A stretch of DNA of 64,000 bases, taken from Eucalyptus grandis (taxonomy: Eukaryota > Streptophyta > Magnoliopsida > Myrtales > Myrtaceae). Position numbers and translations under genes: made by a program. A model generated the notes under the pieces. It ran no database searches. It was not told the DNA's origin and was given only the letters and a program-made list of their open reading frames with translations. The DNA is taken from NCBI RefSeq assembly GCF_016545825.1, contig NC_052612.1, positions 52,559,738-52,623,737 of the forward strand, given 5' to 3'. Positions within the stretch are counted from its first letter, which is position 1. Each line of letters begins with the position of its first letter. Positions 12,266 through 24,600 of the stretch are shown here, one piece after another.

Positions 12266-14367
12266 CTCCCTGGGACGACCTACTCCAAGCCTCTAGTCCT
12301 GCGATGCTCAAGGGACATGCGCAATGAGAAAATTGGAAGTTTCAGCAGAAAGGGGAGAGAGCGGCGCCAGAAATCGGCAACTGATAAACCCTAAACCCCG
12401 AGAAAGCAAACCAACAGAAAAGGGAAAAACCGAAGACGAGCGAACGAGAGGGGTAGAGAGAAAGGTACCCTGATTCCGAAAGCGAGGGATTGGGGATTGG
12501 GGATTGGGATTGGGAGGGATAAGGAAAGCTTTTTTGGCTTGGCCCCCTCCTCCTCCACCTCCTCCGAAAGCCAGCCAGCGGTTGCTGCCTACTTCTTTGC
12601 TCACTGGGCGTACCCCGGGGCTATAATTGTCATTTCCCAGGCTCCCTTGGCTGCTTCTCTGAATTCGGGTTCTTCTTTTGTCCTTTTTTTTTACCCGAAA
12701 TCGAAGTGGGCCGGGCGATGCTCTTAGTAAAGCCCGATTGCATAACCTCCTCTTCTTCCTCCTCGAAATGGGCATAAATTCTTCGGTTTTAGTTCTTTTG
12801 CGAGATAGGAAAACCACTGAATACGACAGACGTCCTATTTCGTATGTTTACCTAGTTGGCATTACCTCCTAGAGCCAACGCGCCGTATTTAAAGTTTTAT
12901 TTTTATAAGTATGATAAATTCCATATGCTCAGCTTTATATTCTAATTATCGAAAGCGACTTATAGACTATAACTAAGTTTCGATTAAGTTTTGTATTTTG
13001 AATCATACTTATGAATTTTCTGTTCATTAGGTAAGAAATTTATAAGGTTCCGAACAGATTTAGCTTCTTTTTTCACAGGGGTACTTCAAAATTCAACGTA
13101 GCGCTAATTCTATTTTTTGAAATACCATATATTGACTAGTAAGCATATAAATATTTAATCATAATTGCTGAAATTACAGCAAGGCGGAGTTTAGAAATTC
13201 GTACTTTACCGGGGCGAGTTGGATGGATGGTGTGTTTAGCCTTGTGGGTTGCCGGACCCGAATCGCATTGGCCCGATGAGCTGGGCCCCTCAAATATTTT
13301 TCATTTTTCTTTTTCCTGTAAATTGATAGAATCCTTTGTTTTTCCGTTTTCCTCATTTTTTGCTCCTGCCATTGTAGTTCCATACGCAAGAAGAAGAAGG
13401 CTCCGGCTATGGTGGAATTCATTGACGCTGTCCGAGCCAAATGGAGGTGAATACTGTAATGTCGCGTACGCTTGGACAATGCTCGGATCAGGAAGCAGGT
13501 CTCGAAAGGGATGCTTTTATCAGCTGAATGATCACTTGTTTTCTGTTGACAGCGACACAATTTCCATGCAACAATCTACTGCACCGTCAACCAAGCTCTT
13601 GTACCAAAACCTCTATTTATCGTATTATGGTTCTCGTTATTCGCACGGCTGTTCTGTTTTACTTCCGCCGTTGCTGTAGCTGATCACGTGATCATGACCG
13701 TTCTTTGGACCCTCAAGTTCATATTAAGATATGCTTGCTGAAATCTGTTGTTCAATACCGACCAAAAACAAAGAAAGAAATCCCGTCTTCAAGACAGTGG
13801 CTGCTCTATTTTGTCGCCACCAGCCCCAATTTAATTGTCCAGTTTTTCGTTTTGTGGACATCATATCTCAATGCGTTTGATTTCTAGCCTTTTATCAGGT
13901 CTGTCTGATCTTTTGTTCACCTATGGAACGAGTCGGGGGCAGCTGAAATCATATAGTTTCTGATATGATTCGATGGTAGTTATATTTACTGTCCATATAA
14001 ATCCAAGATCATAGTGATCGTAGTGATCAAAGTGATCAAAGTGGTAATTTATTTGAGATGGAATACTCTGATGGAAAAAAGCAAAAAGAGAAGATTTCTC
14101 GGTCATTCGTTCTTATTGCTTGTGACTTATAATGGATAACGGCACAAATAAGAGATTTCCCCTAATGTTCACCTGGCGATTTCATATTATGCTCGCTACC
14201 CTCTTCATTGTCTGGCTTGAGGTTCCATTGCCCGAATCATAGTCTACGACGATCTTGCACTTGTAACATGGAAGGTTAGCTGACTTATTTAAGTACGTGG
14301 CATTCTATGCTTTAAGTTTAGTGTACACCTTTTGTTCTCGGTAAAAGATGAGATTACAAATCATTAA
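12266..14367. other. Spacer between TOC34 promoter and VAN3-binding-like gene
   Basis: Positions 12266-12800 are the TOC34 5' side; a consensus-like acceptor near 12470 on the minus strand could end a 5'-UTR intron. From 12880 to 13200 the sequence is AT-rich. A perfect 14-bp palindrome sits at 13681-13694. A short imperfect repeat of agtgatca-like units lies at about 14005-14040. No coding feature is supported. Confidence 0.45.
13681..13694. promoter_or_regulatory. Perfect palindrome TGATCACGTGATCA with G-box core
   Basis: The 14-base self-complementary sequence contains CACGTG, the bHLH/bZIP G-box core. It lies about 1.4 kb upstream of the TOC34 start and about 0.7 kb beyond the end of the next gene. 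Its role as a regulatory site is only a possibility. Confidence 0.3.
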
Positions 14368-16910
14368 TCATTCTCTAATCTGACTTTTGTCGTTGCCGAG
14401 GGAACAAAGATGCAGGCAATTAGATACGGCTGATGTCCACACGATTGCTTGATCCTCACTGCGGAACAACAGCTTGATGTCGCCTCTTTCAGTTTGGAAG
14501 CTGAGCAAGAAGTAGCCACGGGCTTCATGAGCTTCTTCCAACATATCCAAAATTCTGTCTGTAAAATTCAAGAGCGTCAGGAGACAAAGTTGCTGTTAGT
14601 TCTGTAATTGCCAGGAATTTCAAGGTAAACTGTTGAACTGAATACTTAATAATCATACACTCTTTTGATGTGAGAACCGCTCCCAAATACTTTATTGTGA
14701 GACTCAATATCAGCTGCCTGTGTTTCAGATGGACTGATACTAATCTTTGCCTCTTTTGCCCTGAGTGAACACTTGAACATTGGTCAATATACTACATATA
14801 TGGCACAGAAGACAAGCAACAGGGAGTCACAGTACAGGCATTCTACCAGAAGGTGTGACTACCGGCATTGCAGTCCTGGAATTCAGCAGCTCTTCAGTCT
14901 TTTCCAGATAGGAATTTACGATGGTTCTTGATCTGAGTGTTGCGGCTCCTCTTAAACCTGAAGATCAATTGCTGTCCTTCAAAGGGCTAAACATGTTTCC
15001 ATGTGATAACATTTTTGAGGATAAAGTAGTTATGGAATCATTACATGTTGCAGCTGTGGCTGTTAGTGTGATCATGTCATCTGGCGTTTGGTTTGCAAAA
15101 CCAGAGTTGATGACAGAGGCAACCTGGTCTCTGGGTGCACCCGCTGACTCCGCAGCTTCTGCACAGACAGCAGCCACCAGACTTGCAGCAAAAGAAAGGA
15201 CGTTTCCCATGTTATTGTCATAAGCCACCATGCTCCTATTATTGTGCCTGCTGATATCATCTACACCTATGCTGCTGCTGCTTGTGATGCCAGCAATTGC
15301 TGCAGCCAAACGTGCAACAGATAGGGCAGCATCTACTTTGGCTGTGTGCAATCGAAGCTCCTCTTTCTTCCTGTCCTTGTACCACTTGAGTAGGCTGGCT
15401 AAAGGTTTGCCTCTTAACCATCCTTTTACATCCTTCAAGTTTAGCTGGATTAAAAGCAAAGTGTTTAATGCAGTAACCTATTATTACTCCGAAAAGATAA
15501 ATAATTGCTTCACTATCATTACCCTGCTCAGATCAATTGTTGGATGCTTCTTATAGACAGCTGGGTGGGGCCTCTCGACTGCAAATAACATCTGTGAAAG
15601 ATTCATGCACAACGAAAGATAAAAAAAAGAAGAAAAAAAGACATTAGTTGTTTACTTTAATTTCCCATGCATCTAACATAGACATTGTTGTCTACCCAAG
15701 AACGTAGGATTAACATTTGAAAATGAACTAAGGACCATAGAAGGCTCAAAATAATCAGTTGATTTTTGTTTTTATCAGCTAGAGTCTGAAATTTCCAAAA
15801 ACTGCTGCTTCGACGCTTGTTCATGTCTTAGTTCAGATTTCTTATCAGAAAATCTGACACCTTGAGTCCATGGTTGGTGCTAACCATAGTCGAGGAGAGC
15901 CAAATATTGATGGAGTTCTCCCATTGCGGTTGCATGCAAAGAAAGTGTTCCAGGTGTGTAAAAGTTCATCACTGATAGAGACAATGAACTCACATACCAT
16001 GCCCTAAATTTTTCGCGAAGTTGAAGTTTTTCAAAATTCTGAATAGTATATATTGAAGGGGTTTCATGATATAAACAAACTGACAAAGGATTATACGTTA
16101 CCCGTAGGCTTGTCACTCTACTGACAATACTTTGTTTGCTTTGACTCCGATTGTTTCCGTTGATTTTAGAGTTTTGTGCATGTTTCCTTGTAGTATGAAC
16201 ATCACAGAGAAAGGTACTTTCTTTTGTTTCCACAGTTTCTGATTCTCCATCATGATCTCCTGTTCCACAACCCTCATTTTGCTCCTCATCAGGCTTTCCT
16301 TGAGAACAGCTATCCTCTATAGGAATTAACAGATTCTGTGAAAAGAAATCACTGGCATCATTCACGTGATAGAAGGATCATATTTGAATTTTTTTTCCTG
16401 CTGGATGCAAAGATAAGACCAATGCTGAAATTTTTTTTGAATGAGAAGGACTAGCCCCACACAGAATGATTTGGGTGCTCTCTTTCATGTATTTGTACTC
16501 ATTTCTAGTAGGAAATGTCCGAAATTTCGTTTCAAATGAGTGTAATGTGGGGAGGTTTCTTACATTTGATGTGAAAATGCTTAGGAAGTCAGAGGCTGCT
16601 GGGCTCCATGAGCGAGACAGATACTCCATTGGGCTGCCAAGGACATCCAGAGACTGGCAACAGAATGAAGCTGGCTCTCTTCTTGTGTATCCATTTCTCC
16701 CTGTCCAGAATGCATCTGGCAACTCTTGTTGCTGACATAATTTATGGAAGAGAAATGAAAATAAGGAAGTGTTGAATTGACTATGCTGTCTGAAAGAAAC
16801 AAGCTGCCATCAAATTTCAATCTCTGTACTCGACTTACCGTATAAGTTGGTAATCGGTACTGAGTTTTGAGTGTAACTCTTCCTAGCTTATTGCTTCGTA
16901 CTTCCTCCAT
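14368..16910 (-). CDS. VAN3-binding protein / FORKED1-like (DUF828 + PH_2)
   Basis: Members bind the ARF-GAP VAN3/SFC at the trans-Golgi or plasma membrane and affect auxin canalisation and vein patterning. Eight exons join in frame to about 448 residues: 16910-16839, 16731-16564, 16335-16102, 15591-15523, 15444-15045, 14957-14847, 14760-14659 and 14558-14368. The N-terminus MEEVRSNKLGRV and the motif LGSPMEYLSRSWSPAASDF are typical. The DUF828 core is VDAALSVARLAAAIAG, then SFAASLVAAVCAEAAE and an AATCLRGAATL join across an intron. The PH_2-like end contains RGYFLLSFQTERGDIKLLF and EDQAIVWTSAVSNCL. The exon-6 donor at 14847 was chosen because it keeps TPSG in frame with QKRQRLVSVHLKHRQL; the nearer GT at 14863 leads to a stop. 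Exons 3 and 7 are the least certain borders. Confidence 0.88.
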
Positions 16911-18432
16911 TTTAAGGTTAAACTTCTACCAGTAATAAGATTCCATCATTCTTTGACTGTTAACCTTTCAGGTTTGCAACAGGCAACGTCTACCACTTTT
17001 TAATGATCCGCGAACGTCTACCACTTCTATAGGGGATTTCCATTTCCACCATGTCCATCTAGTACACCTCCACACGATAGTTGCATTACCATCAGGAAAA
17101 AATAGAAGGAAACCCACAAAAGAGAATATGGTAGGTACTGTACCTGATGAGGATTATATGTGAATTCTACATTGTCATGCCTGACATGATTTTGTCAAGC
17201 GCTTGATATAGAGTATGGGCAACCAGGAAAGATGTACTCTGCACCAGATGAAACTTCAGTGGAACTAACTATGGCCCAGGGCAAGGTGCAGCTCCACTCT
17301 CAGCAGGCCAAAGATATTACTGTGCAGAACCAGTTTTCACCTGATTAACTAGGCTATTTCCCAGTTTAAAATGTGGCCATTAAGGAGGATTTGCTGTAAT
17401 AAATTATTACATCCACTGGATCCTATTCATACTTTATAAAGAAGAATTAAAAATTGGTCTGATACTGACTAGTCTATCTGCTGATGATATCAGATCTAGT
17501 CAAGTAGAGTATTAATGAAAACAAATATATGTATATACATATATATATGAAAGTGTCGTGTGATCACTTGAACTCTTTGCTGCAGAATTGGAAGCAAAGA
17601 AATAAAGGATCAAACAACTGAGGATAAACTGCTCAAAGTGACGGCGCCGAAAAATGCCAGGTGAAGACTATTCCTCAGGAGTCGTCAAATTGGAGAAGTA
17701 CAACGGAGATATACTGTAAGTGGAATGTCTTGTGCCTAGAAATCCTGCATAAAGCTCCAGCTTTCTTTTATAACAGTGCTTAGGCATTCTAAATGGGGAA
17801 GGCATATAAAAGGCACCTGTCAATAAATGAATGGATGCAGCGGGCTTCTCCACCGCTCCTATATCAAAGCAGCATTTTACATTGAAAATCCAACCATGAG
17901 AAGATAATTAATTGGTAAGTGAGGATTAGCATTTGAAAAAGGGGATCATGACATTTTTAGAAAGACTCACTATGTCAACTTTGCACAGTTTTCCATCTGA
18001 GAGAGAAGTCAGCTTAAATTGGAAAGTGTCATTTCCTGGTTCAAGAAATGCTTGGGACCACCTCAAGAATGAAGATTTACACACTAAACAGACGGACAGC
18101 TTGTTATTATTTTGACTATACCAATCTTCGAAGTTCTACACGACTGCCAACTTGTTCAAGCATTGGGATTCATCCAATACACATCTGGGGAAGGCATTTT
18201 CTTGTGACTCATGAGCTTCTTCTTGCCCCCTGATGTCCATCATCATCCTCCTTTGAGGTTTGGAATATTCCATATTCTCTTAGGAAGTGTGATCAACCCA
18301 AGTGCCGTAAAGACTGGAGAGAATTGGCGGGGATGAGCTCTCTTCCCCTGGCACGAAGAAAACGAGATTGATTGATATCAAAATATGTATTGAGTCCGTA
18401 ATGGAAGGGTGGACGTGTCCCTAATTGGTTAA
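16911..18432. other. Upstream region of the VAN3-binding-like gene
   Basis: AT-rich spacer with a short palindromic atatgtatatacatatatat tract near 17526-17548. No ORF with domain similarity was seen on either strand. Confidence 0.45.
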
Positions 18433-18756
18433 CTTGTGAATCATCTTTTGTAGGGCATGCCCTGCACGAGGGTCTCTCCATGGACCAAGACAAAACTCCA
18501 CGTGGCTCTCTCTCTTGTGAATCATCTTTTGTAGGGTATGCCCTGCACGAGGGTCTCTCCATGGACCAAGACAAAACTCCACGTGGTTCTCTCTCTTGTG
18601 AATCATCTTTTGTAGGGTATGCCCTGCACGAGGGTCTCTCCATGGACCAAGACAAAACTCCACGTGGTTCTCTCTCTTGTGAATCATCTTTTGTAGGGTA
18701 TGCCCTGCACGAGGGTCTCTCCATGGACCAAGACAAAACTCCACGTGGCTCTCTCT
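18433..18756. repeat. Minisatellite, four copies of an 81-bp unit
   Basis: The landmark atggaccaagac recurs at 18480, 18561, 18642 and 18723, an exact 81-base spacing. Copies differ at only a few positions, such as gggcatg/gggtatg and tggctct/tggttct. Because 81 is 27 codons, the repeat keeps ORFs open in several frames on both strands. Flanks show no splice, start or domain context for a real protein, so it is called as a non-coding minisatellite. Confidence 0.92.
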
Positions 18757-19267
18757 GTGGCCAAGTGCATAATCCTACATCATCTTCTAAAAGAAGATAT
18801 GAGCATAGGTCCAGTACTTCCCAGCGGGAGAGTGGCCTCTTTAGTCAACCTTAACCCATAAACCTATGTAACTGTACTTCTACCCGACGAATTGTCTCCT
18901 TCTGCATAGAAAGCATTCCAAATTGCCGGGATCGCGATCTTGTGTTCCATCCACTGGGCCTTGGGACGGATGATGCCTCATGACTTTCGTTATCTTCCTC
19001 CTCTCAACAGCTAGCTCGCTGTTTTCACTTTTAATTTTTCTCCTGTCTCGTCACTGCATAGCCTAATTACACGACCCACCACATAAAAGACCGGGTAGAT
19101 CGGCTCCCTCTTCCACTTCTAAGGTACTAGTAATCAAATATCAGATCTTGCGTTTACAAGAACTATATGTAAGTATAGACGTATATGCATATGTGCACAT
19201 CTATGCATATTAAACATTAAAAAGTGTGCAAACAGAGAGGAAAGGAAAAAGTTAGACAAGACTTCTC
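18757..19267. other. Spacer with no gene seen
   Basis: Non-repetitive to AT-rich sequence between the minisatellite and the foldback element. Nothing coding or structured was recognised. Confidence 0.4.
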
Positions 19268-19855
19268 TTATGAGAAAATTGTCCAAAAAATCCTAAATTT
19301 ATTGTATTTTTGTCAATTTAATCCTAATCTTTCAATTTTGCCAATTAAATTCTAAACCTTTTGATAATTTGTCAATTGAGTTTATCCAATCAATTTTAAT
19401 CGGAAATCATGAATGTGGCATGTTGGTTATGCCACGTAGGATAGCTAACACTATATATATTTATATATTTAAATGAATTTGCTTTTTTTTTCTTTTTTTT
19501 TGTTTGGTCTTTGTTTTCCTTTTTTTTCTACCAAGTCCAGTGAGCGCCAACTAACCTCTCTAGTCGTAGGCAAGGGTTGGCAAGCAACCCTCGCCAAGCT
19601 TAGAAGAAAAAACAAAGGAAAAGGAAAAAATGAAAAGAAAAAAAAAATTATTTATGTTAGCACTAGGCATGTCACATAAAACAATTGGTATCTATGTTAG
19701 CTCTTTAACTAAAATTAATCGGATGAACTCAACTAGCAAAACGTGAAAATATTTATGACTCAATTGACATAATTAAAAAGTTTATGACTAAATTAGCACA
19801 AACATAATAAGTTTTAAATTTTTTTAACATTTTTACCATTCCTTTCTCTAGGTAT
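19268..19855. mobile_element. Foldback MITE-like element with long imperfect inverted arms
   Basis: The left arm (tcctaaatttattg, gtcaatttaatcctaa, gtcaattgagtttatcc) is matched in reverse complement by the right arm (ctaatttagtcataaac, gtcaattgagtcataa, gttgagttcatccgatt). The centre near 19480-19640 is T-rich on one side and A-rich on the other. No transposase is present. Ends are approximate and I could not define a target-site duplication. Confidence 0.6.
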
Positions 19856-20227
19856 CTGTAGTTGGGAAGGGAGAAGAATAAGTTGAATTGCATTGATTTG
19901 TCTATACTTAACCAAGATTATTGTTTTTTTCTATGTGATCAATTCAACAAACTTGCATGACAGCCTTCAAGGTTACAAATTTTGTCCAACTTAGTTTCCC
20001 GTCAAATTCGACATTGAAGGTTGGTGAAGTGAACACTTTGACAAAATGTCCAAGTGGGATCGAAGGGTATGTTCTCAAACTCACTAGTTAACCCAACTTC
20101 TTTAGGAGCAGTCATATTAGGAAGAAACCAAACGAGATAACTACAAAACTTATTAAATAGGAGATTCCCCATCTAAAAGTTCCAGATACAATTTCAGAGT
20201 AGACAGGACCAAGAACGGTATAAGGTG

Positions 20228-20562
20228 TAGGGTGAGCATGTGAGATCACCCGAACCGAGAACTGCCCGGACTATATCCATCGGTGTGGTCCGGTTCTTGG
20301 AAGGATCGGTCTGGTTCCTAGTTCCAAAGGGGGAACCGAACCGGACCAAACCAACTCTTTTTTAAAATATATATATACTTTTTAATTTCTTAAAAATAGC
20401 AATAAACCTTAAAAATAATTTTAAAAATCTTTATTTTTTTTTTTTAATTTTTTAATTTTTTAATTTTTTTTTGTTACGTGATCGGGTCCATGGGACCCGA
20501 CCGGTCGGTCCGGTTCCCGGTTCCTAGGTGGAACCGACCGAACCAGGAACCCATCACCCCTA
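20228..20562. mobile_element. Non-autonomous hAT-type element, 335 bp
   Basis: Ends are TAGGGTGAGCATG on the left and ...CCATCACCCCTA on the right, giving TAGGGGTGATGG in reverse complement. Flanking 8-mers are ATAAGGTG (20220-20227) and ACAAGGTG (20563-20570), a 7-of-8 match consistent with the 8-bp target duplication of hAT elements. The interior is full of gaaccgg/ccggttc blocks in both orientations and has no ORF for a transposase. Confidence 0.78.
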
Positions 20563-21634
20563 ACAAGGTGCAAACTACATAAAAGATTCAAAAATCAGTT
20601 CACTCTGATGAATGTCAGGGAGTAAATCCACCTTTTTCATATATCTGCAGCTTTCCACATTTTGAAATTAGCAAGAAGTTAATGTTCCAGCTGCTTTGGA
20701 ACTTACACTGCAAATCATGAACGATATCAAAAGTTTCATTTACATCACCAGGGCTATACATGTGTGGACAGATCTTATGTCCATTGAGGCAAGAACGCTA
20801 CTCTTGTAGGTTTCCTTGTATTACATCAGAAGAGTCCCTTGGGCAAGACTAATGCACAACAACCATACTTTCTTTAGACCCAGCAATTGCCAAGACCTCA
20901 ACATTATATCACGTCTTTTCATGCAGTATGTCCAAATTATTCCTTTGGAAAAAGAAGCCTTCTCAAGCGTCCGTTCGGCAAGATATGAACTTTTCCAGAA
21001 CTCTAGTGCAATAGATCGTTTCATCTGTTCTCAGTACTGAATACAGTCCGTATATAGTAGATGCATGCCCAAAATAACTGGAATCCTGGGTTTTTTCCTG
21101 GCCAGAGGCAACCATTGTGCAAGGCTTGAGATATATATACACAGACGAATGCTTCTTGACATCAGAAGATAACTCTGGTCCTGATAGGATGGCGTCCTAA
21201 GTCTCCTCCAGCATTTGATCCTTCTTATGGAAAATAAGATAAAACATGAGTGTCAATATTAAGCTCAAACAAAAAATCACCTCAATCCAGTGCTTCTTGG
21301 ATTTGATCACTCACATTTGGAGCTGTCCAACAAACTCATGAGAAAAAGAGGGTCTGAAAATGCATAACTTCTTTGCCTCACATACTCTGCATCCTGATCT
21401 TATTGTCATATTAAAGGTGTTCATTAACATTAGTAGCAAGAGTCGGGCATATACAATGGAATATCTCTCTCCAGGACTCTTTAATAGAAAGAGTCCTCAG
21501 TAGCACGAGCCAGACAATGGAACATCTCATCCTTCAATAACAGAACACACCTGAATGACCCATTTTTCCATTCACATCTATCAGGACACTGAAAGTGGCT
21601 TTATATTCTCTCCTCAATCTTCTGTATGACCTTC
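20563..21634. other. Spacer downstream of EMB1270
   Basis: Includes the probable EMB1270 3' UTR next to 21634. Small ORFs on either strand lack recognisable domains. No other structure was seen. Confidence 0.45.
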
Positions 21635-24600
21635 CTAACATTTTTTCTTCTGCAGCTTCTCTTCCTTCTCTGTCCTCCTAAGCTTAACCTTTTTCATCTT
21701 GTCTTGTTTCTCTTTTGCCCCTTCTATATCTGCTTGAATAGCTTTGTCCCTCCTGTCATCTGACAACAAAGCCAACCTAGAAAATTTCTTGGGGCTAATC
21801 ACTCCAAGCCTCCCAGTTATGTCCTTAAATGCAGGAACTATGCCACGCCTCATGAAACATCCATCAATAAGTTGCATAGAATTGAACTCAGGAAGAGAAG
21901 GAGCATCCCTTAACTCCAGGTCCAAGCAAAATGGGGATTCCTTCAACCACATCCTCAGAGAGTGAGCCTTAGCTACGAGAAGCCCGGTCCTGGTCTTACA
22001 TGGCAGAAATGGAGATCCCATTTCCCACAGAAAAGCCTTCAGAGTGCTGTTAAGAGAAACCAGGTTGTACTCTGCTGTCCCCGTGATCAAAACTACAGAT
22101 TTTGGGGATTCAGGGTATCCCTGCAAAGATGCATCCTGCAATAGAAAGCTCTCAAATTTTTTGAATAGACAAACGAAACTTCATAAACACCATAGCAAAT
22201 ATTGGCCATTGTAACTAATCTATAACACTATCCCACATATTATTAGACAGCAACTTCACTGCAACAACGGATATAGTGAGTCTTCTGCAGCCTTCAGAGG
22301 TGTTGAAGATAACAGAAACTCTCAAGCCACAATCTTAATTCAAGAAGGAGAGAGAGAGTTTAGTTCTTATATGATTGTTGTTTTATGTGTATTTACAAAT
22401 AGTTTTCTGTAAAGTGCAGTCTTGTGTCAGATAGTTCAATTTCTGATACTTAAAACAAGAACACAAAATTGTCAGCGATAATGCACATATTGATAAGTTA
22501 TGCAAAGCTATGCATGATAAGTTTCAAGTATTATTAACTATCAATCCAAAAGCTATATCTGATGAGTTTGAAGTATCATTAGCTATCATTAACTATATTT
22601 CAAGCAGGTGTCAGCAATCTGCTGAAATTACAGTGTCAGCAATCTGCTGAAATTACAATCTATATGCATCAAAGCATGTCTCAGAAAGGCTTCTGAACTT
22701 TATATATATGTTTAACAACAGTCCTCTAGAAAAAGCGAAGAATGACTCAGATTCATATTTATATCAGCATGCACTTTTCAATTTTGTATATTGTGAGCTA
22801 TATAGCAGAAGGCAATAAAACAGAGAGAGAGAGAGAGAGTGCCTGCATGTTGTCAAGCCATAAAGTAAGACCGACGAGAGCTGAACCTGCAGAAAGCTTT
22901 CTAAAATCAGCCCCCCAATCCTTTTCAGCTAGCCTGTATCAAATAGACAATGCGGCAAACTCCCTTCAGAAGAAAGAAATGTAACCAAGTCCAGGCCTGT
23001 TGTTCACATGATATCTACATATACAGCACTGGGGAAGATATTCATTAGATTGGTTCAGCCAGAAGTGCTAACCCCAGTATCCAATCACATGTTAATACAT
23101 AAAACTACATAAACCAAAATACTGGCAACACCTATTAACCTAGTTTTATTCCATGGATGAAAATTAGTTATTGCAAGGACCTGAAAAACAAATTCTTTTG
23201 ACCTATATGTTTGATGTTGATGGAAAAGGAGATTCTACAAAAAATGATGACTGTACAACGCACCTGAACACATCCTGGCGGTAGACACTTTTCTTAATTG
23301 CCAACTGAAAGACCCAGGAAGCAGTGGCACGAAGCTCAAATGCCCACAGAAGATCTTCCAAAGCATTAACAAAATTAAGAGCAGCATTATCTTCCAAAGG
23401 ATGCAACTTCTCCAGGGCAAGGTCTACCTCTGAAACCAGTGACTTGCCCTTTTCAGTGAGAAGCCTATGAAACAAAAGCAGCCCCAACATACATCTTTAA
23501 GTTAAAAAAAGGGGAGATCGAAACCTAACATGATCACATTTCACAAGCAAAGATTGATGAAGTAATGATCACCTGATGGGAAGATCAAATCCAGCACATT
23601 TCAATGCGTTCAAGAGATTAATGGCTTCACATGCATGCTGGGACAAACTTGCAGCCCTTATGAAGCATGTCCATATTCTGTGGTCAGGCTCCACGCCCTC
23701 ACTCTTCATTTTATCAAGCTTTTGAATGGCAGCACTGTAGTCACCATTTTTCATGTAAGCATCAATAACTGAACTATATGGCAACGTACTCAGATTCATT
23801 CCAGTTACTTTCAAGTTGTCAAGGACTCTTTCAGATTCCTGAGGATGTCCAGAGCTTCCGTAAGAAACCATGAGCAAGTGCATTGTGGCAATTGTTGGTT
23901 CTACCCCAGCCTCTTTCATCACTAACAGCAAATTTTCAGCTTTAGAATGATCTCCTGAATCTCTATAGAGTTTCATCATTATGTGATAAAATGAACGATC
24001 TAATTTGTACCCTTTCGAACGCAACTCCGTGAAAAGTTCTTCAGCTTGTTCCAAGTGATGCTGCTTGGCAAAGGAAGATATCAAGCTCTTGTATGTGGAT
24101 AGCTTAGGTTCCAAGCTGAGCCTTCTCATTTCATGCATCAACACTAAACCTTCTTCAGCCCGACGGTCTCTGCAGTACATTACAATCAAAGTATTATATG
24201 TCTCTTCATCTGGCTTAAGGCCAGCTTCTTGAATTTTCTGGTACACTTGAACTGTCTTTTTGAAGTCCTCAATCCCTGTGTACAACCTAAGCATAGAATT
24301 CCATATTGAAAGATCAGGTTTAAATCCTGCATCTACCATCTCGGACACCATGGCTTCAACATCCCTCACTCTTTTCCCTTTGCATAACAATCCGATCATA
24401 ATCCTGTAAAGATGCATGGTCGGAAAATAACCCGCTGCCTTCATTCCAGCATATATCTTCTTCACTTCAAATATGTTTCCATCTCGAGCAAAAGCATCAA
24501 GCATCAAAATAATAGAACTCTTGCTTATTTTGAAACCCATATCTTGCAACTCCTCAATCAATTTGTAAAGTTCATCCAACCGCCCACCGGTGATCAAAGC

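Noticed and set aside
18433..18756. CRISPR-like array
   Set aside because: The repeats are head-to-tail with no spacers, and the DNA is plant nuclear.
18293..18854. Repeat-protein genes on either strand of the minisatellite
   Set aside because: Openness follows from the 81-base period; no domain, splice or promoter context was seen, and both strands cannot be favoured.
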